Shown here one piece after another: positions 1 to 10,199 of a stretch of DNA of 64,000 nucleotides. Each line of letters begins with the position of its first letter. The stretch's first letter is position 1. The notes below the pieces were generated by a model. It saw only the letters and a program-made list of their open reading frames with translations. It searched no databases and was not told the DNA's origin. The translations under genes were made by a program, and so were the position numbers. This DNA is from Helianthus annuus (lineage: Eukaryota > Streptophyta > Magnoliopsida > Asterales > Asteraceae), in the NCBI RefSeq assembly GCF_002127325.2, contig NC_035435.2:114994171-115058170 (forward strand), written 5' to 3'.

Positions 1-60
1 ACGCATTTTTTCGTGTCGTATTATGAATTGCCGCTCCTAGTTTTAAATTTTTTTTTTCAG

Positions 61-211
61 GTTGAACCTTTTGATATCCCCCAAGAATCCAGGGGATGTG
101 TTAGGCAGATCCATGTGGATTTATTGTCCTGAAGCCCAACTAGGAGAATTTGTGAATTACATTGAACATCAAAATGCAGTTGAGGGAGAATCAGATGTTG
201 ATGATGATTGA
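61..211 (+). CDS. Terminal exon of an unidentified gene (partial)
   Basis: A pyrimidine tract ending in cag at 58-60 looks like an intron 3' splice site. An open frame follows (first base completes a codon, next codon at 62) and ends at the TGA at 209-211. It encodes about 49 residues with motifs such as SPKNPGDVLGRSMWIYCP and an acidic end (EGESDVDDD). The acidic C-terminus and clean splice acceptor suggest a real last exon of a gene that begins before the window. I do not recognise the family and assign no function. The downstream sequence to about 540 reads like a 3' UTR. Confidence 0.55.
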
Positions 212-752
212 TGCATCCGGGCTCTGGCTTCTAATTGTTGTTTTGATGTATCCAACTATATTTTTTAAAGTGATAACTGCATTGGTTATTTTTCTATGTT
301 TGTCGTAGCTACTCTAGGCAAAATGGGCCATCTTTGAACTTTTCATTTAGTCCAGTATAGCGTCATCTGAGATGTGATGAAACCAAGGTAGATCTTTGAA
401 TGAGATGATTGAGAGTATGCATGTGTTGAACCTGATTTTTTGACTTTGAGACGAAAATTTCCATTTTGGAAGTATTAAGGTACCCGCGTTGTTATGCCAT
501 TTGACTAGGAATGGTGAACAAGGATTTGAATATTTAGTATTACTATGTTATTGACCCATGTGTTACACGGGTTAAATAAAAAAAATTAAATGTAAAGTAT
601 ACATGATACAAATGTGTGTGTGTGGGGGGGGGGGGGGAAGGACACATTCATTTATCTATAACTACTTCTCACTATTAAAAGTTACAGCTATAATTCATGA
701 AGTTTCAAATATTTCTATAGTAAATTAGGGCATAAGATAGTAATAAAAAAAA
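212..752. other. Intergenic or 3' UTR sequence with a simple repeat
   Basis: No coding signal was seen. A short TG run followed by a G homopolymer lies at about 613-639. The rest is AT-rich and probably holds the 3' UTR of the gene ending at 211. Confidence 0.5.
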
Positions 753-1664
753 CATTTATAATAAGTGTTGTTGTTTAGAGTCCTCAATTTCACCTGCAAA
801 CATTTTGTGCAAGTTTATGTCAGTCATGAATACCCGAATCTTACTCCATATCTAAAGCATAACCAAGATTATTTGAACAAAGAAAAACCCAAATTAATAC
901 CAGCATTTAAGCATTGTTCTTCCAATGTTCGGTACTGAGATCTTCCACATCACTAAAGAAGAAAGTCGTGAAAAGTGTAGTTAGTAACGATACGCATATA
1001 TCAGTCGCTAATGACTAAAAAACATGTTACAAAATACCTATCTTCCAACCATGAGATACTGTATAAGTCACCTAAGCAAGTCTTATACTCTTTAGGCGGG
1101 GGGAGGGGTCCATACCGTGTCCCAACTATTTTCGGTTGCATTCGATGCAGTCGTCAAGTATATGTTCAGATCTCCGGGTATAAGACCTTCGAAAATGCTT
1201 CCACTTTCACATGCTTCTACATATATAACCTACATTTTGAGATTTCACCATTAGAAAAGTGAGTATTACCAACAAAATATCTCTAACAACCATGATCAAT
1301 AATCACTTATAAATTATTACAAGAAAGTAACTTACCATCTCACTACATGTACCCATTGCATGCTTTGTTTTCAAAGCTTCGATGAAATCATTAGTGTAAA
1401 TGTATGACATGTTTGGCATCCCTTAACAATATAATTTATATCGTTATGTTAGAAACAATTAGTATTTGATGTTATAATAACAAAAGAAACATGAGGTAAC
1501 CGAATACCAAGAATTCCAGGGCCTCCATGATCCGTGTAATACACAAAGATTGTATCGAAAGGGCTACTCGCGACAACTTTTCCACTTCCGCCAGTTAAGG
1601 CGGAGGCGTTGCCAAGAAGCACAGCATAGAAATTGGTTGCTGTCACATATTCTCCGGTGTAATC
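753..1664 (-). pseudogene. Vacuolar-processing enzyme (legumain, C13) pseudogene, 5'-truncated
   Basis: Five exon-like blocks on the minus strand follow legumain order, with GT-AG borders. 1664-1508 carries [12 protein letters not shown] and the catalytic-His motif [12 protein letters not shown]. 1421-1336 carries the MPNMSYIYTNDF block. 1229-1038 carries the catalytic-Cys motif [11 protein letters not shown], then TASNA, then TCLGDLYSISWLED. 952-901 carries a SDVEDLSTE-like block. 793-about 753 begins VKLRT. Intact legumains are vacuolar asparaginyl endopeptidases that mature seed proteins and act in cell death. Two lesions break the frame: one in the poly-C stretch between SWDT and the TCLGDLYS block (about 1100), and a one-base loss near 925. 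The N-terminal exons were not found up to 2997, and the C-terminal prodomain is missing. Exon structure is kept, so it is a decayed genomic copy, not a retrocopy. The gypsy insertion at 3003 may have separated or removed the 5' half. Confidence 0.85.
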
Positions 1665-2997
1665 CTAACACAATATATATGATGAGGGACAAATAAGTTA
1701 ATTAGTGGATTTATACATGGAGGGGTGAAAGGGTAAGGATTCCTCTACGAAGGACATTTTTCCTACAAAGTATAAGACCAAACGTAACAATTCAAAACAC
1801 AATGAAATGTATTTTAGACATGAAATCTAAAACACCATGCGAAGTATCATAGTATCAAAGATTACATTTGAACACAAACACATGATTCGTCTTTTTTCAC
1901 TCTCTTTAAAGCTCCTTTTTGCATAAATATATCAAAATCTAACAAAACATAAAATACAAAGGGTTTCTAACATAAACATGAATACCCAATACCCCGTATC
2001 AGAACCAGCGGATGCAGAGTCATCAAGAACCACTATTTTAGTCTTCCCTAAACTTATTCTTTTACCGGCAACACTTATATAACACAACCCTCATGGAAGA
2101 CGCATAATTTGCCTTTTATATTATCACCAATCTGATTATTAGATTATTTGTGTGTTAGTATCGATCTCTTGTATAAAAGGAGGCTATATAAACTGATTAT
2201 TCTATAAAAGAACCTTAGCTGATTATTCTGAAAAAGAACCCTTTTTTAAAGCGAATATCAAAACTAAATGGCTTTGATGCTACTAATCTCTAATCACCAG
2301 GTTGGTTTCCCTTAATGTCTAGAATCACACTTGTTGCCTTGAGGTATCATGCCACCAATATTGTATCTATATTCTATGATGAGGTTTATCCTATCAAACT
2401 TATACTTCATGACTGGAACATGAGCATCTGGAGGTGGTTAAGTTCAATAACTTCCTCCATTCCATTTAATATGTCGTGCAAAACAAAGAAAAAAAATCCT
2501 CCTGATAAATATAAAATACATGGCATGAGTTATGACTGTATCCATGAAAAACAATCTCTTAATTTTGCAAATAAACTACAAGTACTTACAATCTTACATC
2601 TCGATTTACATAAGAAGGCCGCACACATAAGGTGTCAATATCTGCTCAGGACCATGAACCTACCACCCGAAATTATAGATTACACAACCAATAATTAATG
2701 ACTGAAGTCCTCACCGATTATTTACTATTATTCTTTAATCTTTACAGACTTACCCAAGCTGATATGAACCAAAAGTATATATGACCGACCGCATACGCAT
2801 CTTCAACCATCTTACTTGTGTACCATCGTATACGAATAAGTTGTTTCACCCAATCAATCACAATCTATAGAAAACATATATACAAATCATAAAGGACATT
2901 AAAAGAACTTGCAAAAGCATTCTATGTGTCAGCAATATATGTATTTCATTATAAATCAAAACCAACTAATGGTAAAAATAATCTCCTTACTATAACT
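1665..2997. other. Intergenic sequence with one exon-like block of unknown origin
   Basis: No legumain N-terminal exon was found here. On the minus strand 2864-2754 is open for 37 codons, preceded by tttctatag and followed by gtaagt, so it resembles an internal exon (it contains VEDAYAVGHIYFWF). I do not recognise it, and it could be chance or a remnant of a gene split by the adjacent retrotransposon. Otherwise nothing could be supported. Confidence 0.3.
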
Positions 2998-3002
2998 GGT
3001 AT

Positions 3003-3621
3003 TGATGACGGGGGTAGCCCGAGACCAAATAAAATGACCAAGTATGGAAACACCTAAAAGGTTAAAAGGTTCAATGGTTAAAAAGCTGAGGAGATGGAGT
3101 AAAGTAACACGGGAACAGTGAACAAGTCACATCCCCAAACAGTCTCACCAACCACAGCCGTAAAAGCAATGCAGGTCCACAGAATACATGCTATTACCCA
3201 GGGGTCAAAAGGCTTCAACCCCCGAAAGGGTAAGCCCCTCACTACAAGCTGGTTCACTAGTCAAATGAATACTTCTTTGGGAGATGTCCTCTCCTATATA
3301 AGTGACACTTCATTTATCAAAGGGATATTCCAGATCAGATTTGCTTCCTCAAACTCTGGTCCTTCACATCTTACATTTACTTCACGCAAGTGTCTCTCAC
3401 TCACATTCACATTACACTTATTCTTTTTGTTCCTCAATCCTTTTCTGAACAATACTTCAGAATTGGATCTTCAAACAAGAAATATAAACTAGTGAACCTC
3501 CTTCCACGTCTTGCAAACGTGGGGGGACCCCACGACCTGCGTTAGGCAAGTTTAAACCCTTTAACCCTTCTGCCTAACCGCACTTGCTACTATCTTTGGT
3601 CTAATATTTGTTGTCTCAACA
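3003..3621 (+). repeat. 5' LTR of the Tat-type element
   Basis: 619 bp, TG...CA termini, nearly identical to 12766-13385. A TATA-like cctatataag lies near 3292-3301. The LTR is followed by the primer-binding-like sequence from 3625. Confidence 0.95.
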
Positions 3622-3729
3622 AGTTGGCGCCCACCGTGGGGCTACGCCGCTATTTCCCCTCAAAAAGACCTAGTAGTGTAGCTCTTCACTCTTAAAATCG
3701 CCATATTTGAAAGTGGATCCCCAGGTGAA

Positions 3730-5808
3730 GTGAACCAGGTACCAAACACTTCAACTCCGGGTAGTAGTCAAGCTCATGTGGCTATTCCAACTTCTTTTTC
3801 AACTCCGGGGAGCACACCCGAGTTTCTCACCTTTAACACTCCAACTCCTTCTAGATCTGGAGTTCCTTCCCCTAACGTTGGTGTCACGGACACCCCCACA
3901 CATATTGAACTTACCCCCGAGGGAGTTGCTAATAATTTTCTTGAGTTGAGGACTCTCCTCAACCAGTATGTGAACAAAGAAAAGGACAAAGGAGTGAGGA
4001 TTCGTCTAGACTATGATGAACCTGAACCAACACTGTCTCCCGGACCTCCCATTCCACCTTTTACAACCAGGAATGAGGCTGGCCCCAGTAATCCTCCAAA
4101 CCCCGTTCCATATTTATCTACCATGACAAATCCTACAACATATCCCCTCTTTTCGTCCCAACCAGTTACAAGTAGTGCTCCTCTGGGCCATGAGCTGACT
4201 TTGGATCAGCTCCTACATTCCCCGGTATCAAGCTTTCCAGCCTCTACCGCCACTTCGTGGGAGCAAGCCCTTTCTGTGCTTCCATTGGCACGAAGTGCGG
4301 TAATGAACACCCCCCTTGGAGTTAGCTGCCCGATCACATCCGGAAGCCTCCAAGGTTTCAACCCTATGTCCTAGATGATGACCCAGATGATGGCCAGTTT
4401 CCCGTGGCAGCACTTCATCAATCAAGTGCTAGCCACTCAAGGGAACAACAATGGTAATAATAATATGGGTACAAGGGTCGAAGAAGACTTGGCTAAACCC
4501 TACAAGCCGAGTAACCTTTCATGCTTCTCACAGCAAATAGCCGATTACGATTTTCAAACAAAGATCAAGATGCCATCCCACATCAGAACGTATGATGGGT
4601 CTGAGGACCCAGAGGACCATCTTCAGATCTTTACCGGTGCAGCAAGGATAGAAAAATGGTCAAACGCTGAATGTTGTTTAATGTTCATGCAAACCCTTAT
4701 CGGATCTGCCAGGATCTGGTTCAACGATTTACCTGCTCGAAGCATTCGAAGCTTGACGACCTTAGCAAGGGTTTTTTTGGCCAACTTCTCCCAGCAGAGA
4801 CGATATGTCAAAGATGCAACCGTCATTTTTCAAATAAAACAACGAGACAATGAAAGTCTTCGTGAGTTTATTGAACGATACAAAAAGGAAGGTCTAACCT
4901 ATGTAGGGGCAGATGAAAAAATGAGGGTAGCCGGTTTCATGAACGCTATCACCTCGAAATACCTCACCAGAGATTTCAACAAGTCCCTGCCCAAGACCTT
5001 GGAGGAGGCCCTCGAAAGGGCAGAAGCCCACATCCGGGGAGAGGAAGCAGTTGACATCAAAGAACAAAGGAAAAGAGGGTCTAGCTGGCGAAGTAATAGC
5101 TCGGTCAGAAAAAGAGGGAATTACAACTCCTATGACAGACGGCAAAAGGGTTCAGACCATCGAAGATCTGAAGGCCGGAACCCTCCAACCAGGGAAAAAG
5201 GCATGAGTTTCACACCCCTCACAAAAACCCCTCAAGAAATCCTTGCAACAGAAGAAGTCAAACAGAACTTTAGGCCTCCTAGGCCTCTCCCCAAAAGTAG
5301 AAAAAATGAGAACTCCACACAGTTCTGTGAGTTTCATGAAGAAAAGGGTCACCACACCAACGATTGCTTCCAACTCAAGAAAAGAATTGAAGAGGCTGTT
5401 AAGTCAGGTGAACTCGCCCATTTGGTAAAAGGGGTTCGAGACAAAATGGCTGAAGGCAAGGGAAAGGAAGTCAATATGGTAAACTCTGATGAAAAGGTTC
5501 CTCATAAAAGGCAGCGGTTGGAAGCTTGGGAGCTTCAATGTGTTTGCTTTCCCCCAACAGAAAAAGGCCCTCTTTCAAGCCCTCTCGTCGTGGAAGCTAC
5601 CATTGGAACGTTGGAAACACATAGGGCATACATAGACACTGGGGCAGCCACTGAAATCATGTTCGAGAAATTTTTCAACCGCTTGAGCAATGAAGAACGT
5701 TCAAGGCTTCAACCCTCTGGAACCTCCATAAAAGGCATTGCTGATATACCCCTCAAGCCTTTAGGGCAACTGACACTAGATGTTTGTTTCAGTGAAGGTC
5801 AGAAGTAA
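3730..5808 (+). pseudogene. gag: Tat-type gag and N-terminal protease, two nonsense codons
   Basis: One reading frame runs through gag into the protease and on into pol. It is broken by TAG at 4372-4374 and TAA at 5806-5808. No ATG is present near the start: the frame opens after a stop at 3679 and the best early codon is GTG at 3730, perhaps a mutated ATG. The first 200 residues are Pro/Ser/Thr-rich. The retrotrans_gag core (MPSHIRTYDGSEDPEDHL, then LMFMQTLIGSARIWFNDLP) lies at about 4570-4970. A zinc knuckle of the form CEFHEEKGHHTNDC lies at about 5320-5367, and the protease active site DTGA at about 5635-5646. The second stop falls between DTGA and the IIGRPG block, so PR is cut in two. 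Both stops could be C-to-T changes of Gln codons, but the ancestral codons are inferred. Confidence 0.9.
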
Positions 5809-8800
5809 AGGATCCAACCACTTACCTTCGTGGTTCTCAACATACCTTCAAACTATGATGTGATCATAGGGAGGCCGGGGCAATGTGCCTTCTTTATGAC
5901 AGTGTCCGTTGGGCATGGCACGGTAAAATTCCCAACCGAAAGGGGGGTAGCAACCCTTCAACCCTCCCAAGAGGCCTATATGGTTGAAGGCGAAAGTCCC
6001 AGAAGTGAAGAAGACAAGCAAAGGCTTATCATAAATCCTAAGTACCCTGAACAAAGAATAAGGGTCAACCCAAGCCTTTCACAAGAAACTCTCTCTTATT
6101 TGGAAAAGTTGTTGACACATTACAGCGACGTCTTCACTTGGTGTCCGGAAGATATGACAGGAATCCCCCGAAGCATTGCTGAACATGAGTTGAGGATACC
6201 ACCCGATGTCAAACCTGTGGTCCAAAAGAAAAGAAGCTTAGCACCAGAAAGAAGCCTGGCTGCTTGTCAGGAGGTTGAGAAGCTCGTATCTGTTGGTATT
6301 CTCCGAGAAGTCAAGTACCAATCATGGGTTGCAAACCCGGTTATGGTCAAGAAACCAGATAACTCCTGGAGAATGTGCATAGACTTCAAAGATCTCAACA
6401 AAGCTTGTCCTAAGGACTGCTATCCACTACCAGAAATTGACCTTAAAGTTGACTCGCTCACTGGTTACCCTTTCAAATGCTTTCTTGATGCTTACAAAGG
6501 GTATCACCAAATACTCATGAAAGAGGAAGATGAAGAAAAGACGGTGTTCCACACTGATAAAGGAATCTTCTGTTACAAGAAGATGCCTTTTGGACTAAAG
6601 AACGCCGGAGCAACCTACCAACGTCTGGTGGACAAAGCTTTTGCAAGCCAAATTGGCAAAAACATGGAAGCCTATGTCGATGACTTGGTAATCAAAAGCA
6701 AGACGGAGTATCAAATGCTTGACGACATCCAAGAAACTTTCAAAAATCTCAGAAAGGTTAACATGAAACTTAACCCTGAAAAGTGCTCATTTGGATTCGA
6801 AGAAGGAAAATTCCTGGGTCACATTGTCGGAAAACAAAGCATCAAGGCCAACCCAAACAAAGTAAAAGCTGTCCTCGAAGCCAAGCCACCGAAAACCAAA
6901 AAAGAGGTTGAAAGCTTAAACGGAAAACTTGCCGCCTTGAAGCGTTTCACTTCCAAGCTGGCCGAACGGTCCCTACCCTTTTACAAAACACTTAAAAATT
7001 GTTCGGATAAGAAGGATTTCAAGTGGACTGATGAGGCTGAGGAAGCATTCAACCAGATGAAACAACACCTGGCCTCCTTGCCAGACATTGCAGCTCCAGA
7101 AACGGGAGAGTTGATCTCAGTCTATCTATCAGTTGCTGAAGAGGCTATAAGTGCAGTCCTCACATTCGAACGAAACACGGCTCAGGTACCCGTTTACTTC
7201 TTCAGCAAAACTTTAAAATTAGCTGAGACCAAATATCCTCCCCTTAAAAAACTTGCCCTAGCCCTAGTTCAAACAGCTAGAAGGCTTAGGAGGTATTTCC
7301 AAGCACATCCTATACTAGTGGTCACTGACCAACCTGTTAAAAATGTGCTTGAAAAACCTGAGAACTCAGGAAGGTTAGCAAAATGGGCAGTGGAACTAGG
7401 TGAGCACAACATCACCTATGTCCCACGAAAAGCTATTAAAGCCCAAGTCTTGGCCGACTTCCTTGTGGAAGTCCCAAACCAAACAATAGACGAAGTAAAC
7501 ACTACCACCACTGAACCCTCCAACCTTGAGGCCTGGAAGCTATTTACCGACGGAGCTTCAAGCGTTGAAGGGTCAGGGGCTGGGTTAGTTCTAATCAACC
7601 CTGAAGGGTTAGAATTCACATATGCTCTTTGTTTTGATTTTCAGACCACCAATAATGAGGCTGAATACGAGGCACTGATCGCCGGCTTAAGGCTGGCCAA
7701 AGAAATGAAAGTCCAAAAGCTTGAAGTGTTCACAGATTCATTACTAGTCTCAAGCCAAGTCAACGATAGCTACGTTGCCAAAGAACCCAATATGAGAAGA
7801 TACAAAGAAAAATCCAAGGAATTGATGAACACCTTCCAAGCATGCAGTATCAAACAAATTCCAAGGTCCCAAAACAAAAAGGCTGATGCCTTAAGTAAGC
7901 TAGCATCTCTCACCTTTGCCCACCTCACCAAGAAGGTGTTGGTTGAAGTGTTGAAGGCTCCATCGATTGATGAATTGGAGGTCCAAGATGTGGTCACCGA
8001 GGAAGATCCAAACTGGATGACTCCCATCAAAAAATTCCTTCAAAATGGTGAACTACCCGATGATCAAGTAGAAGCTGAAAGGGTTAAAATCAAAGCAAGA
8101 CAATATGTGTTGCAAGGAGAAACCCTCTACAAAAAGGGTTACCTTGCCCCCTTGCTAAGATGTGTTGGTCCCGAGCAAAGTAAGTATTTGATCAAAGAAA
8201 TTCACGAAGGTGTATGTGGAGCCCATTTTGGAGCTAGGTCGGTGGTTGTAAAACTCATGAACCTCGGATATTTTTGGCCCTCGATGCATCGCGACACCAC
8301 CGAGCAATTGAAGAAATGTGATGCTTGTCAGATTCATGCTCCAATCCCAAAAAGTCCCAAACATGATCTTGTCCCAATAACCTCGGCATGGCCATTCCAT
8401 AAGTGGGGAATGGACATTGTTGGACCATTCCCTCCAAGCAAAGGAGGAGTAAAATTCTTGCTAGTGGCAATAGAATATTTCACCAAATGGCCCGAGGTTA
8501 AACCCCTCGCAAAGATCACAGGCAAACAGGTCATCGACTTCGTTTGGGAAAACATCATCTGCCGCTATGGGTTGCCAGGAGTGATTGTCACTGACAATGG
8601 AAAGCAATTCGCTGAAAAGCCTTTCAGCCTTTGGTGTAAAGAGTACAGGATCAACCAGATCTTCAGCTCAGTGGCTTACCCGCAATCAAATGGCCAGGTT
8701 GAAAGGGCAAACCGAAGCATAGTGGAAGGCATCAAGACAAGATTAGGAAGATATGAAAGCAATTGGCTCGAAGAATTGCCTAGTGTTCTATGGGCAATTA

Positions 8801-9246
8801 GAACAACCGAAAAAACAAGCCACAAGAAAACACCTTATAGCTTGGTATTTGGATCCGAGGTCGTAATCCCTGCTGAAATAGGAGTTGTAACCCAACGAAT
8901 CGTCAACATGGATCCCGAAACGAACCAAAAAGAGACCATGTTGAATTTACAACTCCTAGAGGAAGTCCGAGATCAAGCCGCAATCCAAGAAGCCAAATAT
9001 AAGCAGAAAATGGAAGCCTACTACAACAAGAAGGTTAAGAATGAACGATTCAAGCTAGGGGACCTAGTCCTCAGAAACAATGAAGCTAGCAAAAAGGAAA
9101 ATCAAGGAAAGCTGGGCCCAAAATGGGAAGGTCCATACACCATCCTCGAAGCACACAAGGGTGGATCCTACAAGCTAGCAGATTCAGAAGGCAAAAGGCT
9201 TCCAAGGCACTGGAACGGCAAAACCCTGAGAAGATTCCATGTTTAG
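5809..9246 (+). CDS. pol: Tat-type pol: protease C-terminus, RT, two RNases H, integrase
   Basis: This is the same frame as gag after the TAA at 5806 and stays open for over 1100 codons. The protease tail IIGRPG is near 5866. Reverse transcriptase carries WRMCIDFKDLNKACPKD and the catalytic YVDDL (about 6673-6687). A gypsy-type RNase H region (AISAVLTFERN) follows near 7150. A second, archaeal-type RNase H carries LFTDGAS (about 7540) and ATTNNEAEYEAL-type residues (TTNNEAEYEALIAG near 7646), which is diagnostic for Tat elements. Integrase shows the H-H-C-C zinc domain (8200-8336) and D-D-E core residues in GMDIVGPF (about 8408), TDNGKQF (about 8590) and GQVERANRS. The stop is TAG at 9244-9246. 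Because the upstream frame holds stop codons, a full polyprotein needs readthrough or is no longer made. Confidence 0.93.
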   Translation, partial: RIQPLTFVVLNIPSNYDVIIGRPGQCAFFMTVSVGHGTVKFPTERGVATLQPSQEAYMVEGESPRSEEDKQRLIINPKYPEQRIRVNPSLSQETLSYLEKLLTHYSDVFTWCPEDMTGIPRSIAEHELRIPPDVKPVVQKKRSLAPERSLAACQEVEKLVSVGILREVKYQSWVANPVMVKKPDNSWRMCIDFKDLNKACPKDCYPLPEIDLKVDSLTGYPFKCFLDAYKGYHQILMKEEDEEKTVFHTDKGIFCYKKMPFGLKNAGATYQRLVDKAFASQIGKNMEAYVDDLVIKSKTEYQMLDDIQETFKNLRKVNMKLNPEKCSFGFEEGKFLGHIVGKQSIKANPNKVKAVLEAKPPKTKKEVESLNGKLAALKRFTSKLAERSLPFYKTLKNCSDKKDFKWTDEAEEAFNQMKQHLASLPDIAAPETGELISVYLSVAEEAISAVLTFERNTAQVPVYFFSKTLKLAETKYPPLKKLALALVQTARRLRRYFQAHPILVVTDQPVKNVLEKPENSGRLAKWAVELGEHNITYVPRKAIKAQVLADFLVEVPNQTIDEVNTTTTEPSNLEAWKLFTDGASSVEGSGAGLVLINPEGLEFTYALCFDFQTTNNEAEYEALIAGLRLAKEMKVQKLEVFTDSLLVSSQVNDSYVAKEPNMRRYKEKSKELMNTFQACSIKQIPRSQNKKADALSKLASLTFAHLTKKVLVEVLKAPSIDELEVQDVVTEEDPNWMTPIKKFLQNGELPDDQVEAERVKIKARQYVLQGETLYKKGYLAPLLRCVGPEQSKYLIKEIHEGVCGAHFGARSVVVKLMNLGYFWPSMHRDTTEQLKKCDACQIHAPIPKSPKHDLVPITSAWPFHKWGMDIVGPFPPSKGGVKFLLVAIEYFTKWPEVKPLAKITGKQVIDFVWENIICRYGLPGVIVTDNGKQFAEKPFSLWCKEYRINQIFSSVAYPQSNGQVERANRSIVEGIKTRLGRYESNWLEELPSVLWAIRTTEKTSHKKTPYSLVFGSEVVIPAEIGVVTQRIVNMDPETNQKETMLNLQLLEEVRDQAAIQEAKYKQKMEAYYNKKVKNERFKLGDLVLRNNEASKKENQGKLGPKWEGPYTILEAHKGGSYKLADSEGKRLPRHWNGKTLRRFHV

Positions 9247-10199
9247 ACATGAAAGTTTGGTTTGTATCAAAATGTACCTCAAACAACACTATGAAAACCT
9301 TTTGTAAAAAAGCAAGTATTGCTTGAATGAATGAAGTTGTTTTATCAAACTTGTCTTTCTATCCTAAGATCAGGTTGAGAACCTAGCAAAAAACTCCATG
9401 GCAAGGGCCATGTAAGGGGACGAGCTCCCAGGCCACATCGCTCAATAGGTTCAAGGGTTGAATGAACCTATATAAGGGGTGAGTTCCTAAATCAATACAA
9501 CTCCATGAGACTTATTAAGCCAAAACAAAATTGTCTCATAGACAGGTCTGAACAACCTACTCCAATCGTTCCTTAAGCCTTAGAAATATAACCAACAAAC
9601 AGGCTTACGAAGTCGAATAAACCACAAAGAAATAATAAAGAGGATAGGTGCTATGTCTTTTTGTTGAAAAACACCAAGGCTAAGTGTCTGCAGCATTGAC
9701 CCCTTTAAGGTGTAAAAAACATAAAGACAACGCAAATTCAACAAAGACAATGTTAAAAGAGAAAGAAAATTATCCAAGTAAAAATACAAGCAAAAAGAAA
9801 ATCCGTCGGCAAAATATACAAACCAAACCAAAAGCTATCAAGGCTTCAAGCTACCCACGTGACAAGCTTGAAACATTGAAGGCTCCAACCCACCTACGAT
9901 TAGCCAAAAGGCTTGAAGGGTTAAAGCCTACCAAACAAACTCAGCAAGCAGGAATAAACATAAAAACACAACACAAGTAATATAATTAACCATCATACCA
10001 CAGCAAAGAAAGTCATGAAAGACTTTCAAATAAAAGTTAAAGCAAGTTCTAGTAACTTGCAAGTTAAACTACTGTTCAAATGGCCATACAGGCCCAACAC
10101 ACCACCAACAGGAACCTTAAGGGTTCCTGGAAACCTAACATTGTTCAAAATAACATTACAAATCATAAATTGTTTTGATAAGAAAGCAACGAATAACCA

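Noticed and set aside
3118..3492. 124-codon frame in the Tat 5' LTR, repeated at 12882-13256
   Set aside because: It starts at GTG, lies wholly in the LTR and has low-complexity composition; not treated as a gene.
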